Of a stretch of DNA of 64,000 nt, positions 31,501 through 43,453 are shown piece after piece. The notes below the pieces were generated by a model that was not told the origin of the DNA, did no database searches, and worked only from the letters and a program-made list of their open reading frames with translations. Numbering within the stretch: position 1 is the stretch's first letter; every line of letters begins with the position of its first letter. This stretch comes from Coniochaeta sp. PMI_546. Its lineage: Eukaryota > Ascomycota > Sordariomycetes > Coniochaetales > Coniochaetaceae. Both the position numbers and the translations under genes were made by a program. The DNA lies in NCBI GenBank assembly GCA_021432605.1, contig MU271152.1, positions 434,001-498,000 on the forward strand, given 5' to 3'.

Positions 31501-33386
31501 CCGTCGATTGGATCTTTGCGAGGTATGCCGAATGATGTCGTTCGGCCAATGGCTCACTCTTTGGGCAATAAATCAAAACGCCCGGAACGGAGCTGATCAT
31601 CCTCGTCTTGATCCCGCCGGGGTCATTCGTGGGATTCGTGGCAACCATTCGGTCCGCCAACTTGCAGCAAGAACGAAATTTCTTCAAATTTTTCTTCTGT
31701 CGGGCTCCAGGTTGTCCCGGATGCTAGCCACGTCGCGTTCCTTCGTCCAGCTCTCTCCTCACTGCTTCCCAGCACATCGGGTGGTGGTGTTATGTTCACG
31801 CGTCGAAGTATGTCCTTGTACTGTACATATAAAACGTATCAACTCATACCTGTTCATCTCATCCTCACACATCTACCCTGCTAAGGGAGATAACAGGAGT
31901 ATTCGCTTCGTACTTCAACCTTGGCCTTTGAGGTTACTAGTTGAAGCCCCAGAACAAGGAAGTGACACCTGAAGCTTGATTATACGTCTTCATCTGGGAT
32001 CGTACTCATACCTTAGAGGCAAGCGTTCTTGGTTCCAGCTGTGTACCGACATTTCGGTCCGGTTGGTAATGCACATACCTGGAGGGAAGTGTTCTAGACG
32101 TCGGAAAAGCCAAACACGCCTTAGCCCCTTACCGAACAGCGTCGGGAGCATATGCAACCCGAGACAAGTCTAGAACACCTGTCTTCAATGCTCTTTACCC
32201 TCTCCTTGATATTCGCCTTCGAGTATATTCGCCTCATATCATTGTGTCAATCACAAGCAGGTAGTTCGTCCGGGGTTGATCTTGGCATAAGCTATGCGAG
32301 AAGCTGTTCGGATGCACTGCATCGACAGTCTTTTCTGCAGCAACAAGTCTTCACCTTGGGCGTTGACCTTGAACACCTGCGACTATACCAGTATTGATTT
32401 TTGCCATGTACGTCGTGATACTCCACTGTACAGACTCGGAATCCCCGATGACAAGTCTTGACTTCATTTACCTATTAAGGATCCCATCTAGTTTGTCACC
32501 TATTGGCCTGCTAGATTGTCTAGTTTAGCCATAGCCAGGCACGCAACATCACTAGACTTAAGCGGCAAGACGGTAGCAGTCTATGTCCTTCAGTCTGCAA
32601 GTCCAGAACAACAACAAGCAAGCTTTGGAAGGGTGACCAGTGGCGATGATCATGGACGACGTGACAGCCTAAGACCTCAGCACAGGACATCACCGGATCC
32701 CCGTCATAACAGAGATTATCTATATCTTGGACGCTTGACATACTGAACTCGCTATTGAGCTGTCACCAAGCGAGTCGTAGTGCTTGAGCTGGCTTCGCAA
32801 AGCCGGTGTACAATGAACCGTTCCCTTCACTTCTGAGGTAGTAGCGGACGTAACCCATACTACATGATTGCTGACCAAGGACTCACAACACAGGCTTGGT
32901 AACTACTCGTCGACGACGAAGATGTATGCTTGCGCCTATATTGGTGATACGATCAACGACCATCTTGCAAAGTGGAAACGTGGATGTCATTAAACGTCTG
33001 ATCGTAGGCGACATGCTAACCCCATCTTCCTCCCCCCATCTCTCCGATCCACCAAGTCAAGTGACCGTGTTAACAACCGTTAGCAAGCAAAAGAACCGAT
33101 ATTGCGAAACCCCGAAGTAATCTGACATGCAATTTTGCCCAAACTCCAGTAACCCTTCCCGAAACCAACCTGTTCTGTTCCCGTGTTCATCGTCACATAA
33201 CAATAACCTTCATCAGCATCCAACCGTCATCCAAACACCAGTCCGCCGGCCCTGCTCCTCAAGGCTGACACTGACAACCCTTGGCGGGACATCGATATCC
33301 CCAGACAAGCTCTCCTTTCAAAGGCGTCATATATGGACCGTCCCCTTCGTCTCATATACGGAACCATGCCTCCAATATCTGTCTAC
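28549..33386. other. Gene-poor interval of about 4.8 kb
   Basis: The longest interval without a supportable gene. All ORFs are below 190 codons. The longest, 183 codons at 30945-31496 (-), starts with GTG and has no domain, and 31508-31972 (+) likewise lacks any motif. Base composition is not grossly AT-rich, so I see no clear repeat-induced-mutation signature. I found no long terminal or inverted repeats, transposase or reverse transcriptase motifs, or tRNA genes by eye. It could carry long noncoding RNA, diverged small secreted proteins, or the long leader of the GRAM gene. Confidence 0.5.
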
Positions 33387-36038
33387 TCAAGACAACCACC
33401 CCTCATCACCGCCCTTCGCCCCTCCACTCCCAAGCTCCAACACAGGCATCTCCAGCCTGGGAGGGGGAACATCCTCCTTCTTCTTCCGTCCCCCCTTGAC
33501 CGGGCTAACACTCCGACTCTTACTCTCCGGCGGCGGACCGAACCTGACATCTCTCACATCCCACCCATCCTCAGCAGCAGCAGCCACCCAGGTACGCAAT
33601 CCTTCGTGAACGGCCCCGTAAAACTTCTCCTTGCACAGCCGCAGCGAGCCGCCGAGACACCTCTCCCACCCCGACACCCGGAACTGCTCCCTCAACGCAT
33701 TGCGGGCCGTCGCCGTAGGCGTGCACGCCACCACGGCGTTGAGCAGATCCAGGTGGCTGGCCAGGTAGTTCGTCGCATCCCACTCCACACCGCCCACGTA
33801 CGGAGCAGCCGGCACCGGGGCGCGGGGCCGCGGGAAGTGACGCGCCATGTAGGAAGCATCCCCTGCCGTGATCGTCGAAGTAGAATCCGTCAGTTCTTGG
33901 CCGGGGGTGGCAGACGCCGCCTCCTCTTTCCCCTCCTCCACCGGCACCAGTGAGACGACGTTGAGGTTGTGGAGGAAGATCCAGAAGACCTCCTTCGTCA
34001 CGCTCACCACCTCCTTACACCACACGCGATAGGGCCGTTCGCGCCTCATCTCGAGCACAAAGTCGAGCGGGCGCTCCTCTTCCTTCGGAGCCGGGTCGCG
34101 CAGGTAGCCGAGCATGTCCCGGGCGCGGGCGACGCGGTCGGAAGGGGTCGCGCCGGCCTCGATGTAGGTGAGCAGCACGGAGGTGATGATGTTGCGCGTC
34201 GTGAACTCGGAGGGCCCCTTCTTCTCCGGGTCGAAGATCATGTGCAGCAGCGCGGGGAAAAGCGTGGCGTGGATGGAGTTGAGATACTGGAGTGCTAGGG
34301 CCGTTGTGCAGAGGGCCTTGAGACAGAGGAGGTTCTCGTGGAGGAGCGCGTCTTCGTGCTCCTCTCTGTGGGCGGGGGATTAGCAGGGGGCGAGAATGGG
34401 AAGAAGGGGCGGCTAGACTTACCTCCACTCGACGTCCATGATCCGATGGAGCAAGTCGACGATCTCTTTCATGCCGCCCTCGCGGATGAATTCCTCTGCC
34501 CAGGCGACGGTCTCGTTACGCAGAAGGAGGCGGAGCTTGTGCAGCTTGCCGACTTCGACGAGCTCGGGCTTCTGCACCTTGCGCAGATATGCCACGTAGT
34601 CCAGCGGACCTTGCTGAAGCTTTACCTTGGCGAGGAAACCGCTAGCAATGTTACTCCCGGAGCTGGATGACGCCGGTCGGCTGCCGTCCGCACTCGCCAC
34701 GCTATCGGTTGATTTACTCCGAAAGTGACGGCCGAGCGTCCCCTCACCCTTGGACTTCTTGGCTGGGGAGCTCGGCGGCTTGTCCTTGCCGTCTTTATCC
34801 TTGCTCGAAGCCCGGGAGAGCGTCAGAGTCCTGCCACGGCTGGTCTTCTTCTTCTTGCCGTCGTCGTCTGCGGCATTCATGGATGTGTCGCTGCCGTCGT
34901 TCGTCCCCGGCCTGTCGGACTTGGCCGCGCTCTCAGCCCAATCCTGCCGGATAAACTCCATCTTGATGGTGTCGTTCAGGTTGCGCATTTTGTACCTCTG
35001 ATTCTCGGGAATATTGCGCCTGTCCAACATGGCCTCGAGGTGCTTGTCGATGTCCTTCGGGTCGATGGCGAGCTGCTCCGGAGATCCAGTCGACTTTTCG
35101 GACAGGTTTGTCGAGGACTTCGTTCTGGAGCCCATACCTGGGAAGGCGCCTAGTATACCACTCCGACCTGTGGCTGGGCCGCCTCTGCCCCATGTGTTGC
35201 CTTTCTTCTCGTTTTCTTTCGATCTACGACCGGTAGGGTTCTCGAAGGAATTGGTCCTCTGCTCCTCCGGCCGGCCAACGTAGGGCGGTTGGAAGGACTT
35301 GGGCCGTTGCTTCATTGCCAGACGCGGATCATCGACGGATGGGCTGGCCGAAGTTGTTGTGTAGTTGCCGTGGTTATTCCTGAATGCATCCAAGCTCGGC
35401 CGCTGCTCAGCGAGCACCTGACTGGTAAACTGAGCAAAGATGGGCGGCGGAGCCATAGACTCAACGGTGACCGAGCTCGGAGGTGTTCTGTTCTCCTTGT
35501 CTCTGGCCTGCCTTGCCACCTCTTCTGCTTCCTTCTTAAGATTCTTCATCGATTTGGGACGCGAAAGGAGACCAGCCAGGTTGGTAGCCGACTTGGACTT
35601 CTTCGGTTTCGTTGGTGATGAAGCACCGTTCTCCCTGGACTTGGCCAGCTTGGCAGCTTCTTTGACGGCGAGAGATTTGAGTGAGATGGTGCCAAATCCA
35701 CTCTTAGTGGGTGATGTCGGTGTACCTTCATCGCGGTACTTCTTTGGAGATCTCGAGGAGCTTTGGCCTTGTTGGTTGTGCTGTAGCTCCTCCAAAGCCC
35801 GATTCTGCCGTTGGTATCCCGGAAACCGCATATCGTCACACAGAGGATCAATGCTAAGTGCTGGCTTGAGTGCAGACTGCGATGTGATATCGAATGACGA
35901 CGGTAGGTTGGTGCCTTCCGAGTTGTTGCGCCGATGACCGATGAATGACCGTAGAACAGAAGACTTTGTTCTCTGGTGATGACGAGGTCCAGGAGGTGGT
36001 ACGGGACCAAGGTCACTTGTAGGATCAGAAGTCGCCAT
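33387..36038 (-). CDS. Diaphanous-type GBD-FH3 protein lacking FH1/FH2
   Basis: Exons 36038-34423 and 34365-33387 give 864 residues. The 57-nt intron (gtaagt ... cacag, phase 2) rejoins HRIMDVEW to REEHEDALLHENLLCLKAL. The ATG at 36038 (MATSDPTSD) is chosen; the upstream codon of the open frame is TTG. Residues 1-310 are basic and Ser/Pro-rich (HHQRTKSSVLRSFIGHRR). A Rho-GTPase-binding/FH3 module runs from about 320 to 800: DIDKHLEAMLDRRNIPENQRY, then QQGPLDYVAYLRKVQ, EFIREGGMKEIVDLLHRIMDVEWREEHE, and the armadillo-like helices NSIHATLFPALLHMIFD. The protein ends at 864 with a basic Ser/Pro tail. No proline-rich FH1 or actin-nucleating FH2 follows. It is therefore a formin-related adaptor rather than a formin; the partner Rho protein is unknown. 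Confidence 0.85.
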
Positions 36039-36512
36039 GGCGTCGCTTATGTTGCTATTAAGCCCGGCGAAGTGAAACAAGCCAAAGACAAGATGGAATG
36101 TGTGGCACTTGATGCTGTTATGCCATTGCTGCTAAGAGAATACCTCTAAGATGCGGTAAGATGTTGACCAAGCCCGGCCTGAGTGTCGTTGGAATGCAAT
36201 TGGAAATGCAAGGTTGAACAATGTCTGGAGTTGCTCGAGCTGTCTTGCGATTGTGAATGGCCAAAGCTGTGTTTACCCAGGGGCTTGTTTCCCCAGCGAC
36301 AGACCTTATCGCTGCGGAACAGTGTCCCCTTATCGCCAACCCCACCATTGGACAGTCGCGACAACACGTACCTGACCAGGTCATCTGTGGTAAGCACGGC
36401 AAGCAGCTGCACTATACACATTCAACTTTGACTTTGGCTGTGTATTGGTTGTGGATATCTATCTTGTTCTAGAGATGTGGAAGAAGGTATTATTGAGATA
36501 TGTCAAAGTATA
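36039..36512. other. Intergenic region upstream of the GBD-FH3 gene, downstream of aim32
   Basis: About 470 bases; promoter of the GBD-FH3 gene and the 3' UTR of aim32. Overlapping short ORFs on both strands have no features. Confidence 0.5.
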
Positions 36513-37767
36513 TTACCAGCTGAACAACCCTTTACTCCTGTCAAAGCCACCTCTTAGCTGCCTCTCCGGCTTGATGACCTTGCCCTGCAACACCGTGTAG
36601 TTGACGAGACCTTCGCAGTCCTCAGGCCGGATCCGCGCCAGCCAGATGCACTGAGCCGCACCAAGATTCTCGTCCCCTTCCTCCTTCTTGGGCGCCATGA
36701 CCTCCCCTTCCTTCAAAGTAGCCCTGGCAACATCGTCAAGCCCAAACGCATTCGGTCTCCTGTACACCATCACGTTGGCACTGTATTTGTGTCCGCCAAC
36801 ATGGCTGATGAAGTATATCCCAACGCCGCCGGGCCTCTCGTCGTCTAGATCGCGGAACAACCCGAGTGGACGCAAGTGCCGCTCAAGTTCCTTCCGCAGA
36901 AGAGGCGCGCTCTGGCCGCACCGGGCATCACGCGTCTTCTGACTGCATAGCAAGATTAGTGCCGAGTGTGGACATGGCCGGATAGTCAGCTCTTTCAGGT
37001 CTGCCGGAGCAGGTTCCGGTAGAGGGGCATGGATGGATCGCGGTAACGTTAACGGCGCGAGAGGCGAGGTGTTAGTCGGGGCGCGGTCGATGACCTCGGT
37101 GATGAGTGTCGGCACCGTGGCGGGTGTTACGTTTTCGACAATAGCGAACGCGGGTAGGAGGAGGACAGTCGTTGGCTCAGAGTAATCGCTTGTGTGGTGC
37201 GGTGTCGGTATGTTGGATGCTGAGAGCATAAGGCGCTGTCATGAAGACGGTAAGTCAGACGAACGACAGTCTCCAAATAAAGCGTATGAAACGACGTACC
37301 CCATTACTAGGCGCAACCTTTGCGTTTCCAATGGCCTGCATCACGCTCCCCTTCTCATCCGCCACGTCGCGCACCCAGTCCGTCTTGCCGGTCGCAACGA
37401 GCACATGCGTGCTCCAGCCCTTCACGAACCCATACAGCACATCCTCCTCGTCGATCTTGAAGTTGCGCGGGTAGTGCACCACACAGGAGTCGCAGTCGCG
37501 GTCGCAATCCTCTCCGTCCACGGCAGGGTCGACCTTGAGAAACAGCTCCGAGATATCGGCGTGCTTCTTCTCGGCCTCGCTGTCGCCCCCGATGGCGAGC
37601 TTCTTGGCGCTCTCGAGCAGTGACTTGAATCCAATTGCCATTTTTTGCTTCACGGGCATGCGTAAACTGGAAGCAAGAGGGGCAGAGGAAGGAGACGTAG
37701 TAGCAGCTGTCGTGCTCGCGGCCCCGTTGCTCGTCGCCGTCTGGGGCTCCCGCTCCGGGCCCGCCAT
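36513..37767 (-). CDS. aim32: Aim32-type mitochondrial thioredoxin-like [2Fe-2S] protein (sucrase/ferredoxin-like family)
   Basis: Exons 37767-37300 and 37235-36513 give 396 residues. The 64-nt intron starts gtacgt and ends acag, phase 0. The N-terminal half has the DGEDCDRDCDSCVVHYPRNFKID segment of this family and GWSTHVLVATGKTDWVRDV. The C-terminal half is a thioredoxin-like ferredoxin fold. It has the unusual cluster ligands of the Apd1/Aim32 family: C-x8-C in LLCSQKTRDARCGQ, and H-x3-H in ISHVGGHKYSANVMVY. The protein ends in the conserved GLFSW. Aim32 in yeast is a mitochondrial intermembrane-space/matrix Fe-S protein linked to redox quality control of inner-membrane import. Presequence character of the first 40 residues is weak. 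Confidence 0.9.
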
Positions 37768-38935
37768 TTTTCTTTATCTGATGATCTGATACGTATATAC
37801 GCGCAATTTCCGGTGCCACAATAAACGCTAAAGTGACGTAGCTGTTCGGGAGCTGAGTCTGGGGGTTACAGCGGGGAAGAAGAGTTACTATGTACAGTTG
37901 AGGGGTTCTTCAAGCTTTCAGGGTCCAAGTTTTTCCCCAAGCTGAAGCTTTCGGATGCCGGACGTTGTTGCAGCAGGATTGGCAATGCAAGCGCTCGGTC
38001 TTGTCTCAAGAGCTGCCCAGACTGCCCAGCAAGACGCACGAATTTATCAGACAGTCCATGCTGCAGTCTTAAGTAACACCAACAGCGGCCCGGAGCGGAC
38101 ATATCGAGACAATCACCGAGATCCTGCATTGACCGGGTCTTGGTCTCGACCGCTTTTCTGCATCTGCCGCTCATTCAGCGCATGCAACATGGGGCCGCGC
38201 CGTGCACTTGTCTCGTATCGCCGAAGTCGTCCGTGATCCCGCATTCAGGGCCGCTAAGGACTGGCTCTTGCGACGACACGGCAGACGACGACGACGCGTG
38301 TGACATGACGAATCATTGCATACACCAGATGTAACTATGCACATCAATGAACGAAGGCGTATATGTCTGATGGGTACAACACATGGGCGATTAGGGGCCA
38401 TAACAACTTGCAATCCGCTCCTCGCCCGATGTATTCGGCTTTCTTTCAGAATCTAATGACGTTGAAAAGACTGCTGAGGTGCACCAAATCGGCAGCGGGC
38501 ACGTCTCGTCAAACCTCCGGGCTTACATGATGAGAAGTCGAGTAGTGTTTCCCATGGCGGGCAAGCTACAAGTTACATCGCCATTCTCGTGATTTGAAGA
38601 TGTCGTTAGGTCTCTATACTGCATATGCTGCTTTAAGGACTTTGGATCGGTACCTCAACAGACAGTTTCTAAGAACCATGAAAAGCTCTTTGGCATATAT
38701 GAATAATGTACAACTCGATAAAAGAGGACGAAATGCACAAACAGGTGATAAGATGATCACGCCACCGAACGCTGGATGAAGACGTCTAGATGACGAAATG
38801 GCCGATGAATAGCTGTGGCAGCTCTATTGCTAGAGCTCTTTGAGCTTGCCATCCAACCTCATGTTTCTCGACAGCTTCCAATTTCCCAATTGACAGTTGA
38901 CTTGAATATCACTTCACCTTCCAACGATCATAGCC
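37768..38935. other. Intergenic, divergent promoters of aim32 and the 86-residue mitochondrial protein
   Basis: About 1.2 kb. ORFs at 37955-38236, 38171-38413 and 38594-38779 have no recognisable features. No repeat or RNA gene noticed. Confidence 0.5.
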
Positions 38936-39283
38936 ATGTTCGCAAGATCTGTCTTCCGCACCGGCGCGCCAGTACGCCAGGTGAGTATCTACCTCCTGAG
39001 CTTCGCAGAGCCTCATACCTCAAACCGGTATAAGCATATGCTAATCGTTCCATCTATGAACAACTAGCATTATCGTATGTACGCCAACGGCGCCAACAAA
39101 GCCACATCCGGCCCGCAAGGCACCCACGGCAGCGGCCTCCCCCCGCAAGGCGAGCCCAAGGCCAACAACACGGTTCTCTACGCCGCCGCCGCGCTGGGTG
39201 TCGCTGGCGCGGGCTACTACTTCCTATCCGGCAAGCCAGCTGCCAAGAAGGCCGAGGCGAAGGTCCAGGGCGCGAAAACGTAG
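38936..39283 (+). CDS. Small single-span mitochondrial protein of unknown function
   Basis: Exons 38936-38980 and 39068-39283 give 86 residues. The 87-nt intron starts gtgagt, contains gctaat and ends actag, phase 0. The N-terminus (MFARSVFRTGAPVRQHYRMYA) is basic and amphipathic without acids, a good mitochondrial presequence whose cleavage would fall near RMYA. A Gly/Pro-rich linker follows. One membrane span (NTVLYAAAALGVAGAGYYFLSG) lies at about residues 46-67, and the end is a Lys/Ala-rich tail. The layout fits small inner-membrane proteins of respiratory or MICOS-type complexes. I recognise the pattern as fungal but cannot name the gene and assign no function. Confidence 0.75.
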
Positions 39284-39631
39284 GGGTAATGGTGGGTTTC
39301 TTCTATATCTGTCGAGACACCGTGCACACTCACCAAAATAGGAGGTTCAGGCGTCTGTTTATGAGGCCCCGAAGACGAAGTGTATGATAATTATGGAGTG
39401 ATGGCCGTCTCTGCAGATTTTGAGTGTGAGTGGGATATGTCATATTATGGACAAAAGCAGATTGTTATGAGGTCGAACGCAATATGAAGAGATAATGTTT
39501 GCTGGTAGTCTCCAGATAATTATATGGGAAAAGAACACATCTAGGTTACAGAACTGGTTAGGTCTCTCCATCGGATCATTAATCTTCATGAAACCTATAA
39601 ATCGCCGAGCAACACATGGTTATATACACGT
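39284..39631. other. Intergenic, convergent 3' ends of the small mitochondrial gene and scy1
   Basis: About 350 bases of presumed 3' UTRs. Nothing else seen. Confidence 0.5.
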
Positions 39632-42600
39632 CTATAACAAGCTCGCATACTTGTCCAGCCCGGACTTCTGCGGTTGCTGGGGCTGTTGTGGCTGTAGTGG
39701 TTGCTGCTGTCTCTGCGCCGTGCCCATCATGCTATTCAAACTGCCAGTATTACCATTCATACTGCTCATCATGCTAGCCACACTATTTCCGGTGTTCATT
39801 GCGTTCATCATACTCCCCATCGGCGCACTAGAATTCATCGGTCGAGCAAAGGTATTCGTTCCCACAGGCATCATAGGCTGCTGTGAAAGAGAAGACAAGC
39901 CTGTGCCCGGCGGTGGTTTTAGGCTGAACCCTGACGTGGCTACGCCACTAGTCGTACTTGTAGCTGGCGGTGGAGGGAGGGAGAAAGAAGAGGAAGAGGT
40001 TCGATTTTGAGACAAGCTTGGTCGCTGGTCAAGTGAGAGGGACATGGATGACATGGGCGTGCTTAGGCCGCTGCTGATGGTATTGGTAGCAGATTGTGAT
40101 GCCCAGGGGTTGGAAGTGGCAGGTGCAGCCCAGTTCAGGGAGGTGCCTGTGGAAGAGCTTTGGGTAAACGATGGAGCTGTTGTGGTTTGATAGGAGGGTG
40201 TGCTCGGCTGAAGGGGCTGAGAGAACTGGGTTGCAGATGGTGTCAGGGCGGCAAATTGCCCCAGATCAGGTGTTACGGTTCGGAAACCGGGTTGTTGGGC
40301 CTTGACAGCGGTAAACTGATTGGGAGCAGGTGGCTTTGCAGTTGTGGTGGTAGGGCTCGGGGTCGACCAGGCAAAGGCGGGAGCGGCAGGAGATGTGACT
40401 GATGACCTCAATGCCGGAGAGGTGACAGTCTGTGTCGAGGCCATACTATCCCAGCTGTCCATTGGATTGGAAGGAGAGGCAGATGTAGTCGCCTTGCCCT
40501 TAACGAGACGCTCAAAGTCATCCTCGCTGGCACCATTTGTGTCCAACGTGGACCCCGCTAGCGTGCCAAAGGACATAAAGTCATCATTTGGCATTGAGTT
40601 CCCGTTGGACTGGCCCAGCTCCTGGAGTTTCCTCGTCTGCTCGTCTTCCACACGAGCAGACAGTGACTTGATCAGATCCATGAATTGCCTGAACTGTTCG
40701 AGGTTCAGTAGCGGGCCAAGACTCATGTTCCACAACGCTGGCAAAATATCCATGGCCACGAACTCGGCATCGGCGGCTTGTCCCACAACTCTGCACACGT
40801 TTAGGGCTGCTATCATCACAGCGGGCTCTTTGGTCTTGATGGCTTTGATTAGCGGCATGATCTTCTCTTGCATTGTATACTTGTCGAGTGCTGTTGAAGA
40901 CGAAGTCTTCTTGTTTTGCGAAAGACCGTTTAGACCATCGTCTGATAGATCACTCGATCCGCCGCAAAGGATGACGAATGCTTGCAGCCCTCGAACCTTG
41001 ATCGCCAGACTGTTTGTCTTGCTGAAAATGGCGGCCACCACTGGAAACAGCTCGTTCTTGATGGTGCTGAAGTCAAGCACGGGAAGTATGGTAGGAAGAC
41101 CTCGTAAAGCAGCATCAACGATGGAAGGTGTAGACGACTGCAGAGCTACAAAGATGATCGGTAGGATGTCTGCAGCTGAGTTAGTACTGGTCATACAATA
41201 TGGAGCCTTCTTTGCGTACCATCCTTGAACTCCTTTCCGGAGCAGTTATCGGCAATGACAGCAAGCTGTTCCAGAATAATCATGAGCCCAGCGTCCCGGG
41301 ATGGGTCTTTCTCCTCGGCGGGTTTCGCATTTGTCACGAATATCTCTTTCAGACTAGGTCGAATCCTATCGCCGAACGCTCTCTTGCCTGACGGTAGCAA
41401 TTCAATAATCTTGAACACGTTATGGAGGATCAGAGAGATGAGCTCCCTGTCTTTCATTTCGTCAAGGAGAGCCGGCAGGACCTTCTTTTCCATGACCGAT
41501 TTAGGGAAAGAAGGCAACACCTTGATTAAGCCCTTCAAGAATTGCGTCTTTTCATTCGCTGTCTTGGCGGGGAATGCGTCCAAGAAGCGGATCGTAGAGA
41601 CTAGTATGTTGTCGAAATACTCGCTTTCCTGGAACTCCTTTGCGTTCATGCGCTGAGCCGGCCTACGGGTGATGAGTCGTGGTAGGACGCCGTTCGCGAG
41701 GTCCTTGGGTATCGGCCGCGACGATAGGAAGCCATTGCTCTGGTTTGGTATGGTGGAAGATGACTGAAAGAGCCTCTTGTAAGCGGTGATGCTTGAGTTA
41801 CATTCGAGGGGGGAGCGATGAGGTGAATTGTAGAGGGCTATGCAAAGCAAGCCTAGAGAGAACATATCGGCTGCGGAGGTCAGGTTGTTATCGAGCACGA
41901 AGTCCGGGGAGGTGTAGTCCAGGTTCAGTTGGACAGCCCGAGGTAGCCGGGTGTCTAGATGGAGCACCTCAGAGAGGGCTATGGGTTGGAATGAGGTCGG
42001 TTTCGACGAATTCTCGGGCGGACCGCAAAAGGAGAGACCACTGATCTTCCAATCGCCCTGCATGTCATCAGCAAAAAGACTTGAGCTGCTGCATTTCCGT
42101 GTATGTAAGACATACCTTGGCATTGATGAGAATGGCATCAGGAGTCAGGTTTCCATGCACTAATCCGGCATTCTCGTGAAGGAACTCGAGAGCTTTGCTG
42201 ACTTGCAATAGGCCTTTCTGGATCTCGAGCTCGTCAATCTCTAGTTCTCTCCTCCGGCGGGTACCGTCCGGGTCCTCCGTAACATATCGGCTGGAGCGTC
42301 CGCCTACACCTCCTGATCTCTCCTGGTCATCCTTCTCTTGCAGTAGACTTGCAAGCGAGGTTGTAACAGCTTCGGTGACAAATTGCAATCCACCGCCCCG
42401 CGTGTCCTCAACCGGCTCGACAAGCTCCAGGACACTTGGATGCCGTAGCTTGGCTAGTGACGATGCCTCTTTCTTCAGCCGCTCGACAACCTCCTCCGTA
42501 ACCCTCTTAAATGCAGCGGCACTCGACCGACTCAAACCGCTACTGTGTGCATCTAGGGACTTCTTATCGAAGGTGAAGACTGAGTAGGGCTTCCCCGTCG

Positions 42601-42715
42601 ACTTCTTCTTGGCATCGTAAATCTTCCAGGGACCGGCGGTCGATGTCTGGGTCTGGGAGACGGTGTAGTTGGAGTTGATGTTCGAAGATATCGACTTGAA
42701 TGCTGACGAAAACAT
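39632..42715 (-). CDS. scy1: Scy1/SCYL2-type pseudokinase of clathrin-coated vesicle traffic
   Basis: Exons 42715-42116, 42057-41220 and 41169-39632 give 991 residues. Both introns are short (58 and 50 nt) with gtatgt or gtacgc donors and tgcag or ctgcag acceptors. A kinase-like domain spans about 25-330 but lacks catalytic residues: HGNL replaces the HRD loop (GLVHGNLTPDAILINAK) and SGL replaces DFG (GDWKISGLSF). HEAT-like repeats follow at about 360-680 (VSTIRFLDAFPAKTANEK ... FPVVAAIFSKTNSLAIKVRGLQAF). The C-terminal 300 residues are Ser/Thr/Gln/Asn-rich, ending DKYASLL. SCYL2 proteins bind clathrin and act in trans-Golgi/endosome sorting. A CT-rich repeat lies just upstream. Confidence 0.92.
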
Positions 42716-43453
42716 GGTTCAGGACCTCTCTCTCTCTCTCTCAAGTCGGGGCACATGCGATGTTCATCTCTGTTGCTGCTTGTGATATGCCGGATATCGT
42801 GGGAAGGATGATCGGCGAGCCGCAACTCAGTAACAAGTCGCAAGTTGTAGCAGCCCCTCGCTTCTCAACCGTGGCCGTACTCGAATGAGTGTGTAGGGGG
42901 CCGCGCAATACTATTCTCGAATCGTCATCCAGCTAGGCGCAATAGCACATAAAATGAACAAAGCGCAACAAATCGTCGTCACTTTCGCAAATGTTCGTAA
43001 GGCTGAACGGTTGTGCTGCCGCTATTGGTTACAGTGGCTGACAGTGACTTGGAGAAGTGAGGACATTATGCGGGTACTTCAGGCACAGCTCCTTCACCCT
43101 GCAATCTAAGCTCGAGCTTGAGCTTATCGCGAAGTATCGATCTATCGCAGTAAGCTCCTCTAAGAAGACCCTAGTTCATCTGTGTGCATGGACCGCTCAT
43201 AGCCGCTAAAGCCGCTCCGATAAGACTCCGAGAATTTGAGGTCCCTGCCGCTCCGGCGATTCAGTAGTATTACCGCTGCAGTTTCGGGGATTACTCTGAC
43301 TCTTCGCATAAGGCCTATAATAACGAGAGGGGGTCTCTTCCTTTTGGTGACAGGTTATTTTCTGCGTCGTTAACTCATAGGCGTCAGTTACAAAGTGCTC
43401 GCCCTTCAATTGGCAAAATCTTGGGCGCCATCACCAGTCACAAACCCTTGAGA
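42716..43453. other. Intergenic, divergent promoter of scy1 and the branched-chain aminotransferase
   Basis: About 0.74 kb. It starts with a (CT)n tract at 42724-42744 in the scy1 leader. Two short palindromic clusters near 43110-43330 are visible but not interpretable. ORFs here are unsupported. Confidence 0.5.
42724..42744. repeat. CT/GA dinucleotide microsatellite in the scy1 leader
   Basis: Almost perfect alternating ct beginning 9 bases upstream of the scy1 ATG (42715). On the mRNA strand it is a GA tract. Confidence 0.85.

Noticed and set aside
28549-33386. Transposon relic in the gene-poor gap
   Set aside because: No terminal repeats, target-site duplications, polymerase or transposase motifs, or strong AT bias could be seen by eye.
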